A DNA stretch of 64,000 nucleotides. It comes from Paramecium sonneborni. Lineage: Eukaryota > Ciliophora > Oligohymenophorea > Peniculida > Parameciidae. Shown one piece after another: positions 38,533-49,235 of this stretch. Under the pieces are notes generated by a model. That model was not told where the DNA came from, ran no database searches, and saw only the letters and a list, made by a program, of their open reading frames with translations. Position 1 is the first letter of the stretch; each line of letters starts with the position of its first letter. The position numbers and the translations under genes are program-made. The stretch covers positions 35,180-99,179 of the forward strand of contig CAJJDN010000017.1 in NCBI GenBank assembly GCA_905182985.1, read 5' to 3'.

Positions 38533-39232
38533 TCAAGCCAATTATTTTTAAGCTGATTATTTTAATTGTTTTATGATAGGAGCTGCTAGCCTTTTTCTTT
38601 CAAAAGCTTCTTATGTCAATTTAATTTATTCATCACTTAATGCTAATCTATGTCTTCCAATTTATTTTTCCATAGTATTAAAAAATGCTTCAGATCCAAA
38701 ATCACTCAAAGCAACTTATTAAGTCATACTGACTAAATCATTCAAAGGAATATATCTTTATTAAATCAAATTCAATATTACCTATATAAACGATCAGTCA
38801 CAATTTTTTTTTCAAATAATTACCAAAGAGAAGCATCTTTAACATTTATTTTACCGCAAGTTCCAATAATAGTTGCAAAAGAGACTGAATGATCTTTTGT
38901 TAAATTTGGAACAAATTCTTTCAATGCTGGTAAAACATATTCATAGAAATCTTCATCAGCATCTAAATCTAATTCATTTATTCTTTAAAAATATTAAATT
39001 ATAACATTTTACCTTTAAAATGCATATGCTACTTAGTGATCAGTTATGATATCAAGATTTTCTCTTATTAATACTCCAAATTATCTATTTGAGTATGCTC
39101 CTATTAAAGCATTTGACATTCTTTAATATGCATATGGATTTACATCCCAAATTGTTGGAATTTTTCCTTTATTTAATATTTTATATTACTTGCTTATGAT
39201 AAATAAAATCTAATTGCAGCTTTTTAGAGCAT
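38533..39232 (-). CDS. Helical-repeat protein, possibly mitochondrial, 206 aa
   Basis: 207 codons after introns of 23, 30 and 26 nt. The first 14 residues (MLQKAAIRFYLSQA) are amphipathic, basic and acid-free, like a mitochondrial presequence. The body is all-helical (AYQRMSNALIGAYSNRQFG, FYEYVLPALKEFVPNL, SVSFATIIGTCGKINVKDAS, LWQLFEKKIV) and looks like consecutive helix pairs as in FASTK/OPR-type organelle RNA-binding proteins. It is short for that class and has no RAP domain, so the assignment is tentative. Convergent with the START gene, 44 bp between the stops. Confidence 0.6.
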
Positions 39233-39263
39233 TTTTAATTATTAATATTTATTTTTATAATAC

Positions 39264-42200
39264 TCATTCCAATTATATAGCCAAAGCTAAATTAGACTTC
39301 TTCTATTCATTAGCTTCATTAGAAACCTTTTATAATTGTTATCTCAATGCATCTATTTCATTGAATGCATTTACTAAAGTTAAACTAAGAGCTTGTTCTT
39401 TTTATTCCAATTCTTTTTATTTTGACAATTATTCTTATAATTTATCAATTTCCTATAATATTTTAAAAAATAATCTACATCTTAAGATTCTTCAAATAAT
39501 TTATGCAATTATTCTAATTCTTTACTCAAGCCTTATTTTTATTCATCAGAAGTATTTAATTTATTTCCTTATGCATCATATTTTACTCTCATTCTCTCTA
39601 TTTCACTAGATAATAAGGCCACTTTATTTTCAAGTAAATACTTTAATTATTAATTATAATTATTACCTTTTCTTCTTATAATTTTTCAATCTTCTTCTTT
39701 AATTCATCAATTATTTATTCATAATTTTGATTGTTACTTACTTCTGTATTCAATTTTTCTATTTAATTTCTCAAATCAGCAATCTAAACTTATTATTAGG
39801 TCAAATCAATTTGTAATTTTTAAGATCTAAATAATTATAAAATAACATTATATATTACTCTGCTACTAAATCATTATTTTTATCTCTTAATTCTTCGATT
39901 AAATCTTAGAACTTCTAAATGTCATTTTCTTATCCACTAATAACATTCTATAATTCAGCAATTTAAGTATTTTAAGCTTCTAAGTTTTTATGAGAATTTT
40001 AGAGTTATTAGTATTTCTATTCTAATTATTTATAGGATTCGTCTCTTGAATTATTTTCTTACACCTTCTAATCTAATTATTATTTAAGATTATTATTATC
40101 TAAAATTTATTATTTAGTTTCATCTTAACTAACTCTCAAGAGATGTTCTAAATTTTTATTAGCTTCATTAATTAGTTGTTGTTCAAGATTTCCTATTTTA
40201 TCTGCTAAAACTTAATTATCTGTTTCTAATTATTTTAATTAAGCAATTTAAGCTTCCAAATCAACAATTTGTTTTTTTAATTATTCAGCTTCATTTTATC
40301 TACTGTTTAATTTATATTAAAATCTCTCTACTTCTGTTGATAACATAGCTATTTTATTTTCTAAATCATTCTTTACTCTCAAGGCATCATTCAATTATTT
40401 ATTTAATGTTTCATTTGCTTATAATTCATTATTATAATCTTATTACAATTTTTATAATCCTTCATCTAATATTTATATTTTATTTGGCAATTCACTAAGT
40501 TATGAAATACGAGTTGAGAATTAAGAGTTCTCAACATATAATTTTTCATTCTCTTTACTTAAATCATTAAATTAGCCACTATAATCTTTTAATTATTTTT
40601 ATAAAGCTTCGATATGTTATTGTTATTATTTATTTATAGCATTTTATTGAGCCACTTATTAAGCTATCACTCGTAGTTCATCTACTCTAATAAATTTAAA
40701 ATAATTAATACTCTTTCTCTAATTATTATAATTAAATCAAATAAGAAGATAAAAGTTAATCAACTTTATTTTTTTCATTCAAATTACAATTGGCTTAAGC
40801 TTCTGCTGTTGTTAATTTAGTATTTAATTATATAACCTAATTTTCTAAAATCTATAATTTTTCTTATAAACCTTGATTCTAAGTTTCTTATTCTCTTAAT
40901 TCAGCTATTAATTAAGAATTCTAAAATTTAAGATCAGGAATAGTTTTATCATTTTCTAAATCATATATCTTTTTATTTGCTTCTGAAAGTTCTTAACCTT
41001 TCGTCTATAATAAGGCATTTAATCTTTAAATATCTTAAGCCTATGAATTATTCTTAGATTCTAAATTAGAAGCTTAACTTTAGAATTTAGAATTTTCTTG
41101 ACTCATTTAAAGTAGTTTTTATTATAATTCAGCAACTAATTTAGCTTAATCTTATAATCCTGAATAATCTTTGGCTTACAATCTCTTAAAATCAGATTGA
41201 GAATTAGTTAATTACTTTTATAATTCATTAATTTTAGCATGTAAATCTGTAATAGTCTACTCTTTCTATTTAAGATTTCCTTAAAGTTTATTTAATTCAG
41301 TTTTAAGTTAGATAACTTCATTTTCTGCAGCATTTCTAGCTTATTCATTTAATCTCAATTATTCTAATTATGAAAGCAATGATGAAACCTTATCTTATAA
41401 TTAACCAATATCTTCATTTTTTAATTTTAATTATTTATTCAAGGTTTCTCTTTCTTACTAGAGTAATTAAAGTCTATTTTCTAGATTATATAATTCATTG
41501 AGTTATTATTCAGCTATTTACAATTTGCTTAAAGTTGTATAATATTATTTTCTAAATTGATCTAACTCTCTTTTAGTTTGATCAAGTTAATCCTTTAATT
41601 TTTAATTATCTAATTTCAAATAATTAATATTCTTTAATTCACATTCTTATTATGTAATTCTAAGTGTAAATAAAATTAATACTTTAATTTAAGTTCATTA
41701 ATCATTTTAATTCTGCTTTCTAAATCTTATTTTAATTTATCATATTATTTTTCTTAGAAAGCAAGTCTATCTTCAAGATCAGAAATAGCAGCATCCTTAG
41801 ATAAAAGTTATGATTATAATTGTAACATAGAGTTAGTCGTTTCTGAACTAGTAACCATTTTTCTTTCAATAACTTCACTCACTTGTTATTATTATGATCT
41901 GACTGATCCTGATAAAGGATTATTTTATTCAAATTATCTAATGATTTCAAGTAGTTTGATTCTTTCTTATTATTAATCTTCATATAGCTTTTTCCAAACA
42001 TCAACATCTTTAAGTAAACTATTTACTTAAGCCTTATAATCTCTAATAAGTAATTCATTTCCTTCTAATTCAATTACTCTTGCATAAATTTCTGAATTCT
42101 TCTTTCTTAATGATTCAATATCTTATGATTTTTATGATAATAAATCATTAAATTTAGTTACTTACAATCTAACTGTATTTAATTCAAAATTCTCATTTTC

Positions 42201-42531
42201 TAATTGTGTTAATCTTACTCTCATTTTTTCACATTCTGTAGCTTTCTCTCTAAGTAAAGCTGATATTTATGTATTGTCTTATCTCAATAAATTGATTCTA
42301 TCTTCTAATTAGACTGACTTAATATAATAACCAAATCTTTACTTTTTCAGCAGCATATCTACACTTATCATATAATGATTCAAGCTCAAAATACTTTTTT
42401 CTCCACATGCTATGATCTTTCTCCATATTATAAATTTATGCTTCTAATTGTTCCACTCTATCATCTTCTTTGTGCTCCATTACTACTTACTTATAAACTG
42501 CATTCATTGGAATTCCTTAAGGTAAAGACAT
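39264..42531 (-). CDS. Very long coiled-coil protein (~1050 aa)
   Basis: Start ATG 42531 (MSLPQGIPMNAVYK), stop TGA 39264-39266. Almost the whole length is heptad-patterned Leu/Gln/Glu/Lys sequence, with segments such as TVRLQVTKFNDLLSQKSQD, LKDVDVWKKLYEDQQQER and QKQYDKLKQDLESRIKMI, and at the end LSLTLVNAFNEIDALRQQL. A few short introns are present (for example 26 nt near 39460). No motor, FERM or other globular domain is seen. Proteins like this form basal-body, cortical or Golgi scaffolds in ciliates; which one cannot be told. On the opposite strand the coil mirrors as a hydrophobic ORF, which is not a gene. Confidence 0.8.
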
Positions 42532-42573
42532 TGAAAGATATTTATTAAAATATATATAAATATATTAAATTAA

Positions 42574-43789
42574 TCATGATATTTAATTCTAATTTTATTA
42601 TGTATTAATAATACCTATAATTTATTTCGACTTAATTCATATTTCTCAAGTGTTTTTCTTGATTATTCCAATTCTTATTTTAATTTATTTACTGTATCAT
42701 CAATTTAATTATTATTTTATATTTTGTATTATTCAAAATGCAAATCTCTAGAAACAGAAGATTCTCCCTTATTACTACTACTCTCTTTTGATACCTTTGG
42801 ACTAGCTTAATTACTTTTTTTAGCACTACTCTTTTTTACTTCTCTTTATTCTTCATACAAAGGCACATATTTTTAAAGCAAATAAAACAAAAAATCTAAA
42901 AGTATTTCATTCTCGCTCATATTTTATTCTGAATATTTCTTACATTTTCCTTATTATTTCTCAAAATCTCTTTCATATTTTTCTAAATATGGTAATGATA
43001 TTTCTGCAAATTTATCAAAAAATTCCTCATATTACTTTTATTCCTTTTCTAACTACTAATATTTTTACTCTGATTAACCTGTTTCTTTGTTCCTTTTCAT
43101 TAATGTTTTTATTTATTCATCATATTTAAATTATAATTAATGTACTATTTCTTCATGTTCTTCTATCTTTGTCTATAATTCATCTTTTAATTCATCTATC
43201 TATCTTTATAACTATTTAATTTAATATTGTGACTCAATCATACCTTTAAACTTTTCTCTTTATCTTCTGAAGTTGTCAATCTCTTCTATTAATCCAACCT
43301 AGAATTTGACATATTTAATTCCAATTTTATTTTTCTTATCTCATTTTATAAAAAAGTCACTGTTGCATCTAATTCCTTTCTATCACTATTTAGTTGTAAT
43401 AACAACTATCAATTCAAATTTGCTATATATACTTAGAATGTTGTCGAAAATTCAAATCTCAAATCATTTGCATTATAAGTATCCTTTTATGTATTAACTA
43501 TTATTTTACTAATAAATGGTTTATTGTTGTTTCTGTATTAGTTATATTAATATCCCTTTATTAAAGCATTTAATTGAAACATTAAGCAAATAATTAAATG
43601 ATCTTCACAACCAATTAATTTTAATTTGTTTAAGGATTTACAATTAAATTAGATAATTTCTTTTCTTTTAGTAAATAATATTTTTCAAGCATGTCTAATG
43701 GTAACGCTATCATATATATCATTGGAAAATAATTTACCTGAATACTTTAGTAACTATTCACAAATATCAAGTAAATGTTTATATTCCAT
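42574..43789 (-). CDS. Coiled-coil protein with globular N-terminus, 357 aa
   Basis: 358 codons after five introns (31, 26, 27, 32 and 26 nt). The N-terminus (MEYKHLLDICEQLLKYSALP, LDMLEKYYLLKEKKLSNLI) is a compact helical region. A coiled coil follows (LQRQIDELKDELQTKIEEH), then a second helical unit (NEILLDFLFYLLQKYVPLY), a Ser/Lys-rich linker and a final coil (VNKLKQELEQSRKTLEKY). The intron near 43440 is 27 nt and contains an in-frame TGA. Without splicing, one frame appears to carry several premature TGAs; splicing removes them all. The stop is 43 bp upstream of the next gene's start. Confidence 0.75.
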
Positions 43790-43982
43790 TTTATTTTCAA
43801 ATTTTTTAACTAAATTATGAAATAAATTTATGGTTATTCAATTAAATAAGCTATTGTGATATTTCTCATCACTAAATTCAAAATCACAAATTAATGAAAT
43901 CTACTCTACTTCATTTTGAGTTTGAACGAACAAAGAATTAAAGAATAATTTTTTTATTAATTTTATATATATCTAAATAATA

Positions 43983-44348
43983 ATGAATCCAAACTCATTC
44001 AAACTCTACAAATCAATTTGCTCTACAGTGACAGCAGCTGGTTTGACATTCACAAACTTTACAAATAAAACATTGATTGGGAGATCAGTTTAATATATTG
44101 AGTATATGAATATTTATATTATTGAGCCATTTGATTTATACAAAGGCACCAAGATTATCATACATAGAACATTATGCCCCAGTATATACACCAAAAAGAG
44201 TCACATATGCTGCTCCAATCTGTTTAGCTTTAGCTGGTACAGTGTTATTAGCTGAGGTATAAAAATAATAAATAACAATTGATAGATAGCCTGGACAAAC
44301 AATGCCAAAGAATAAGCAAATAATTATTTTATTGCAACAAGAGAATGA
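43983..44348 (+). CDS. Small single-TM protein, probably mitochondrial (copy 1)
   Basis: 104 codons after introns of 25 nt (near 44102) and 29 nt (near 44257). The N-terminus (MNPNSFKLYKSICSTVTAAG) is basic, hydroxylated and free of acidic residues, like a mitochondrial leader. The middle is Tyr/Pro-rich (LSYIEHYAPVYTPKRVTY), then one hydrophobic helix (AAPICLALAGTVLLAEIAW) and a short tail. It looks like a small inner-membrane complex subunit, but no family is recognised. Confidence 0.6.
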
Positions 44349-44387
44349 AATATATTATTTAGAAATAATAAAATAAAATATAAAATA

Positions 44388-45110
44388 ATGAAATTTAAGC
44401 TTCTTTTAGTGATTTTAGTACTATGTAGTACATAGGATATGCCAGACCTGGAATTTCCAAAAAAGACGCCAGTAATAATGCTAAATGATAACAATTGGGA
44501 TGCAATAACACATTTAGGTAATGAGGGATTAGAAAAACCATGGTTTATTTTCTTTTGGGCTCCATGGTGTAAAGGATGTCATAGAATAGTTAAAATTTGG
44601 GAGGAAATGGTAACTACTTATAATGGTACAATAAATATTGGAGCTATTGACACGTAAGAATATATATATAATAAAGATATAATTAAGAACTTATTGGTGA
44701 TAGGATCGGTATAACTAAATATCCAACCTTTGTATTTTTTGATACTGATAATAAGATGTATTTTTATAATGGTAAATCTCTATTCAATCATTAGAATCTA
44801 CAAACATTGGTAATTTTACTTAATTTGTTGATGAAAAGAAATATCTTCATCTAGAACCTTATGACACTCCAAAAGAAATTGATCACTTTAAAAAATGGTT
44901 AAGAAGAATATTCTCATTAAAAATGGTAATCTAATTGTAATATTTAATAGGTTCCTGTTTATGTGGTTGTTGCTTTTATTGTAGTTTTAACATCGTTATG
45001 CATTTATGGCAATAAATAAGAAAAGAAAGATAAATCAGATGCTAAAAGGGTTAAATTAGAATTATTTAGAAAATCATTAGAGCAATAAGAAAGGGACGAG
45101 TATCTTAAAT
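44388..45110 (+). CDS. Transmembrane thioredoxin (TMX-like), copy 1, cut by the gap
   Basis: Same as the complete copy at 45543 but missing the last five codons and the stop because the sequence runs into the N gap at 45111. See that entry for the protein. Confidence 0.8.
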
Positions 45111-45123
45111 NNNNNNNNNNNNN
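45111..45123. other. 13-N assembly gap
   Basis: A run of 13 unknown bases between two identical 1142-bp segments. The length is probably an arbitrary filler and does not measure a real gap. Confidence 0.98.
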
Positions 45124-46265
45124 ATATCTAAATAATAATGAATCCAAACTCATTCAAACTCTACAAATCAATTTGCTCTACAGTGACAGCAGCTGGTTTG
45201 ACATTCACAAACTTTACAAATAAAACATTGATTGGGAGATCAGTTTAATATATTGAGTATATGAATATTTATATTATTGAGCCATTTGATTTATACAAAG
45301 GCACCAAGATTATCATACATAGAACATTATGCCCCAGTATATACACCAAAAAGAGTCACATATGCTGCTCCAATCTGTTTAGCTTTAGCTGGTACAGTGT
45401 TATTAGCTGAGGTATAAAAATAATAAATAACAATTGATAGATAGCCTGGACAAACAATGCCAAAGAATAAGCAAATAATTATTTTATTGCAACAAGAGAA
45501 TGAAATATATTATTTAGAAATAATAAAATAAAATATAAAATAATGAAATTTAAGCTTCTTTTAGTGATTTTAGTACTATGTAGTACATAGGATATGCCAG
45601 ACCTGGAATTTCCAAAAAAGACGCCAGTAATAATGCTAAATGATAACAATTGGGATGCAATAACACATTTAGGTAATGAGGGATTAGAAAAACCATGGTT
45701 TATTTTCTTTTGGGCTCCATGGTGTAAAGGATGTCATAGAATAGTTAAAATTTGGGAGGAAATGGTAACTACTTATAATGGTACAATAAATATTGGAGCT
45801 ATTGACACGTAAGAATATATATATAATAAAGATATAATTAAGAACTTATTGGTGATAGGATCGGTATAACTAAATATCCAACCTTTGTATTTTTTGATAC
45901 TGATAATAAGATGTATTTTTATAATGGTAAATCTCTATTCAATCATTAGAATCTACAAACATTGGTAATTTTACTTAATTTGTTGATGAAAAGAAATATC
46001 TTCATCTAGAACCTTATGACACTCCAAAAGAAATTGATCACTTTAAAAAATGGTTAAGAAGAATATTCTCATTAAAAATGGTAATCTAATTGTAATATTT
46101 AATAGGTTCCTGTTTATGTGGTTGTTGCTTTTATTGTAGTTTTAACATCGTTATGCATTTATGGCAATAAATAAGAAAAGAAAGATAAATCAGATGCTAA
46201 AAGGGTTAAATTAGAATTATTTAGAAAATCATTAGAGCAATAAGAAAGGGACGAGTATCTTAAAT
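45124..46265. repeat. 1142-bp duplicated block, copy 2 (starts at gap)
   Basis: Second copy of 43969-45110. It begins at the base after the gap, and the sequence continues uniquely past 46265, completing the thioredoxin gene. Confidence 0.92.
45138..45503 (+). CDS. Small single-TM protein, probably mitochondrial (copy 2)
   Basis: Identical to 43983-44348, including both introns. If the duplication is an assembly artefact, these are one gene. Confidence 0.6.
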
Positions 46266-46279
46266 TAAAAGGAGATTGA
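45543..46279 (+). CDS. Transmembrane thioredoxin-family protein (TMX-like), complete copy
   Basis: 222 codons after introns of 23, 23 and 25 nt. A signal peptide (MKFKLLLVILVLCSTQ) leads to a thioredoxin fold: PWFIFFWAPWCKGCHRIV with a CKGC active site, then RIGITKYPTFVFFDT carrying the cis-Pro loop. A TM helix (VPVYVVVAFIVVLTSLCIYG) and a short, charged cytosolic tail (EKKDKSDAKRVKLELFRKS) follow. This layout matches single-domain TMX proteins of the ER membrane, which act as membrane-bound disulfide oxidoreductases. The tail ends KGD rather than a KDEL-like signal. CKGC differs from the CGHC of the lumenal PDI in this window, implying another redox potential. Confidence 0.83.
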
Positions 46280-46421
46280 TTTGTTAATAGATAAATAAGT
46301 TTAAATTTAAACTTTTCTTTTTCAATCATTTTTTTCTTCTTTAATTCTCATTTATTAACTTCAAAATTTATGAATTAATATTTAATAAATTGTTTAATTA
46401 TATATGCACTAAAATAATTCA

Positions 46422-47879
46422 ATGGAATTTGAAAATGAAGATAATTTATTGTCAGGCCTTTCTAAATAAACACCATCAAAAGATGGTACAGATATGCAAC
46501 AAATTACTTCATTTCAAGTTTCACCTTCTTTTTAATAATCTCAATAAAAACAATAAGAAGTAAATTATTTCAAAGCTGAATTAACAACAAATCATTATTA
46601 TGCAGATTAACAATAAAAAAATAATGAACTTAGTTTTAGTTTAAACAATTAAAGTATCAAACAAGATAATTGTTATTTTCAGCAAATATTTGACAATTTA
46701 GCTAAACTTGAAATGGATCTTAATAATTAGTCTCTTCATGAATCTTATAGTGAAATTAAATCAAGTCTCTTAGATTTTTAAGGAAAATATATTTAACAAC
46801 TCAACTTTAACATATCTGATTAGGTACCTGAATATTAGAATCAATATTTACTCTAAGGTAGTGAAAGTAAGCATTAAAGAACTAGATCAGAAGCTACTTA
46901 TTTAATAAGACCTTCAATTCCCAAAACAAGAAAATCCGAACAATAAAATATTAATGAAAAAGCTATTGATCCCATTATTTTTCAAAAATAATGTGAGGAA
47001 TACTCATTATTATTGGATATTATCAAAAATGATATTGAAAATTTTTTAAATACTGATATTAAGGATTATGATTAAAGTATGGAATTGATTAATCATTATT
47101 ATCACTTAAAATTTAACTTATAAAACCAAATATTAGAAAAGGATAAAATTATTTAAAATCTCTAAGACAATCAAGCCTAAATTAATTTTACTAATTGTGA
47201 ATATTAAGAGCATTTTGATAATTTAGAAAAAAATATTAAATTTATCATAACAGATATAAAAAAATAATCAAATGAAGAATTGATATCCTTAGTTAGTCTA
47301 AAAATGTAAGAATTAAATGATTAAAACTTATAATTAGAAAAAAAGTTAAATGATTCCTAATTAGAATATTAGGAATATTCAAAACTAACAAAATAATAAC
47401 TTAATGAATATGAAAATACTTTACAATCTTTTTAGCATTTAGATAAATAAATTTTATTGCTTACCTAAGAAAAAAAAAGTTAAGAAGAGACTATTTAATC
47501 ATTAAATCATTAAATAACCCTTTTAAATAAAAATTCTGAAAATGACTAAGTCATTGTTCTGCGCTAAAATTTCGAATAATTAATGAAATAAATTAGAGAC
47601 TTTACGATTTTATCAACTAAATTGCTTTAGCATATCTATAATTAAACAGGCGCAAATTTTAATTTACAAGATAGCTCAAATTTTAATGAATTATAATAAA
47701 CTCTATAAGCTTATTTTTAAAATTGGGATGAAGGAAACTTCAAAAAGATGTCAAAAACATTAATAGACTATTAATCAGAAATTGAAGTTTAAAAAAAATA
47801 TATTTGTATATAATACTCTGCTTTAGTTTAATAGATTAAATTGCAAAGATAGAAGTTAATGGAATCACTGTAAATTTGA
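46422..47879 (+). CDS. Gln-rich coiled-coil protein, 485 aa
   Basis: 486 codons if no intron is removed; one short 3n intron near 47785 is possible. The N-terminus is polar and Gln/Asn-rich (MEFENEDNLLSGLSKQTPSK). Helices follow (SLLLDIIKNDIENFLNTD, QNLQLEKKLNDSQLEYQEY), ending in a coil (LVQQIKLQRQKLMESL). The TAA/TAG-encoded Gln content is very high. No family is recognised. Convergent with the caprin-like gene, 40 bp between the stops. Confidence 0.7.
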
Positions 47880-47919
47880 TTATGATACATAAATATATAT
47901 ATATATATTTAAAATACTC

Positions 47920-49091
47920 TCATGAATCAACTTCGTCATTGTTTTTCTATCTTCTTTATGGATTGTTATCGTAATTTCTGTTATTATTTCTATTATCATA
48001 ATTTTTCTATCCTCCTCTCTATGGTTTTTATGGTTTTCTAAATACAATAAAAATAGACAATACTTGCTTCTAACTGTAATGTAATCATCTTCTTCTTATT
48101 ATTATTCTTCTTAATTTTAAGTAGTCTATTTGTCAACTTTTTCTTCCCAGAGTTAATCTTATTAATAATTTCTGTCTCTGTTATGATAATGTTATTTGTT
48201 TCCTCTGTATGGTCTATCATAATTGTTTCTTCTATCATAATTGTTATTATTATAATGTTTTCTATAATTTTTTCTATCATCATGATGTTAATTATGTCTT
48301 TAACCTTCTCTTGTTTAAGGCTCTTAATCTTAATTAGGTTATTAGATTTAATTTGAAGTGTCTTCTTATGGTTATTCATTAATTGGTTGTTATTCAGTAA
48401 ATTATTATTGTTCTTAAGTTTCTTAGACTTCCTATTATTCTACTTATTTGAATTAAACTTAAACATCTTCTGATGGTGGTTATTATGTTTAGACTTATTA
48501 TTATTATTCTAATAATTAAATCACTTATTGAACTTATTATTGTTCTGTTTCTGTTTAATTTTCTACTTAAGTTTATTAAGGTTATTAATTTTATTCTTAT
48601 GTTTGATTTTCAAACTAAATTTAGTTAAATTTAAATACTTTCAATCCTTTCCATGGTTGATCTTTTTTGAATTATTGGCCAACTATTTTAGATTACAATT
48701 TTTTAGCTAATTCATGAGTAGATTCATGATCTTAAGCTAAAAGTGTAAGTAATTATGGATCTTAGGCAAGAGATTGAAGAATTATAATATATGCTTCAAT
48801 TGTAATTATAGATCCTTATTGTTCTGCTTCTTTCTTAGCATTGAGCCAATTTGTAAGTTGACCTTCTAATTCTTTGATTTTTTCATTGTTTTCCTCTTTA
48901 TTTTGTATCTTTTAAATCTATTCTTGCTTCAATTCTTTTGTTTTTTGTAATTCTTCAAGCTCTGCAATGTCTTTGAGTTTCTTTTAGAGATTTCTATATT
49001 TTTTAGCTAAAAAGTTAAAATAGAAGTCTTTTTCTTCATTTTTAACTGTATCCCATATTGATTTGTTCTTTTATTATTTACCTCCTTTCAT
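47920..49091 (-). CDS. Caprin-like Q-rich / RGG RNA-binding protein
   Basis: 382 codons after removing a 26-nt intron (near 48041-48066). An N-terminal helical domain opens with MKGGKQQKNKSIWDTVKNEE and contains LAKKYRNLQKKLKDIAELEE. A helical segment with GSIITIEAYIIILQSLAQDP follows, then WKGLKVFKF. The C-terminal half is a glutamine-rich stretch that turns into an Arg/Asn/Tyr/Gly-rich tail (NNYDRRNNYDRPYRGNKQHY, QKPQRGGQKNYDN). Basic coil plus Q-rich plus RG/RGG order is that of caprins and similar stress-granule mRNA-binding proteins. Homology to caprin itself is only suggestive. The tail is prion-like in composition. Confidence 0.65.
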
Positions 49092-49235
49092 ATTGTATTT
49101 TTTTGAAAAATATTTAAAAATTAGGAATAAATACTAATGAGGATATAAATAATACTATAGATTCTTAGAGTCTTCTACTTTGAGGGATTGATTGCAGCAT
49201 ATTTCAATTAAACATAATAATATATAATGATGATC

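Larger units (their letters stand above)
43969..45110. repeat. 1142-bp duplicated block, copy 1 (ends at gap)
   Basis: Identical base for base, as far as I compared, to 45124-46265 (offset 1155). It carries one complete small gene and the start of the thioredoxin gene, and stops at the N run. Perfect identity over coding, intron and spacer with breaks exactly at the gap argues for an unmerged contig overlap. Confidence 0.92.

Noticed and set aside
39214..39609. 131-codon plus-strand ORF, hydrophobic.
   Set aside because: It lies opposite a coiled-coil gene on the minus strand, and its composition is the complement of Leu/Gln/Glu/Lys codons.
43500..43960. A minus-strand frame with several in-frame TGAs, suggesting TGA recoding or a pseudogene.
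   Set aside because: Removing introns of 31, 26 and 27 nt gives one clean frame from ATG 43789, and none of the TGAs remains in the coding sequence.
43969..46265. Recent tandem duplication or segmental gene amplification.
   Set aside because: Both copies are truncated exactly at the N gap and look base-identical, so a contig overlap is simpler; kept as a finding to test, not as biology.
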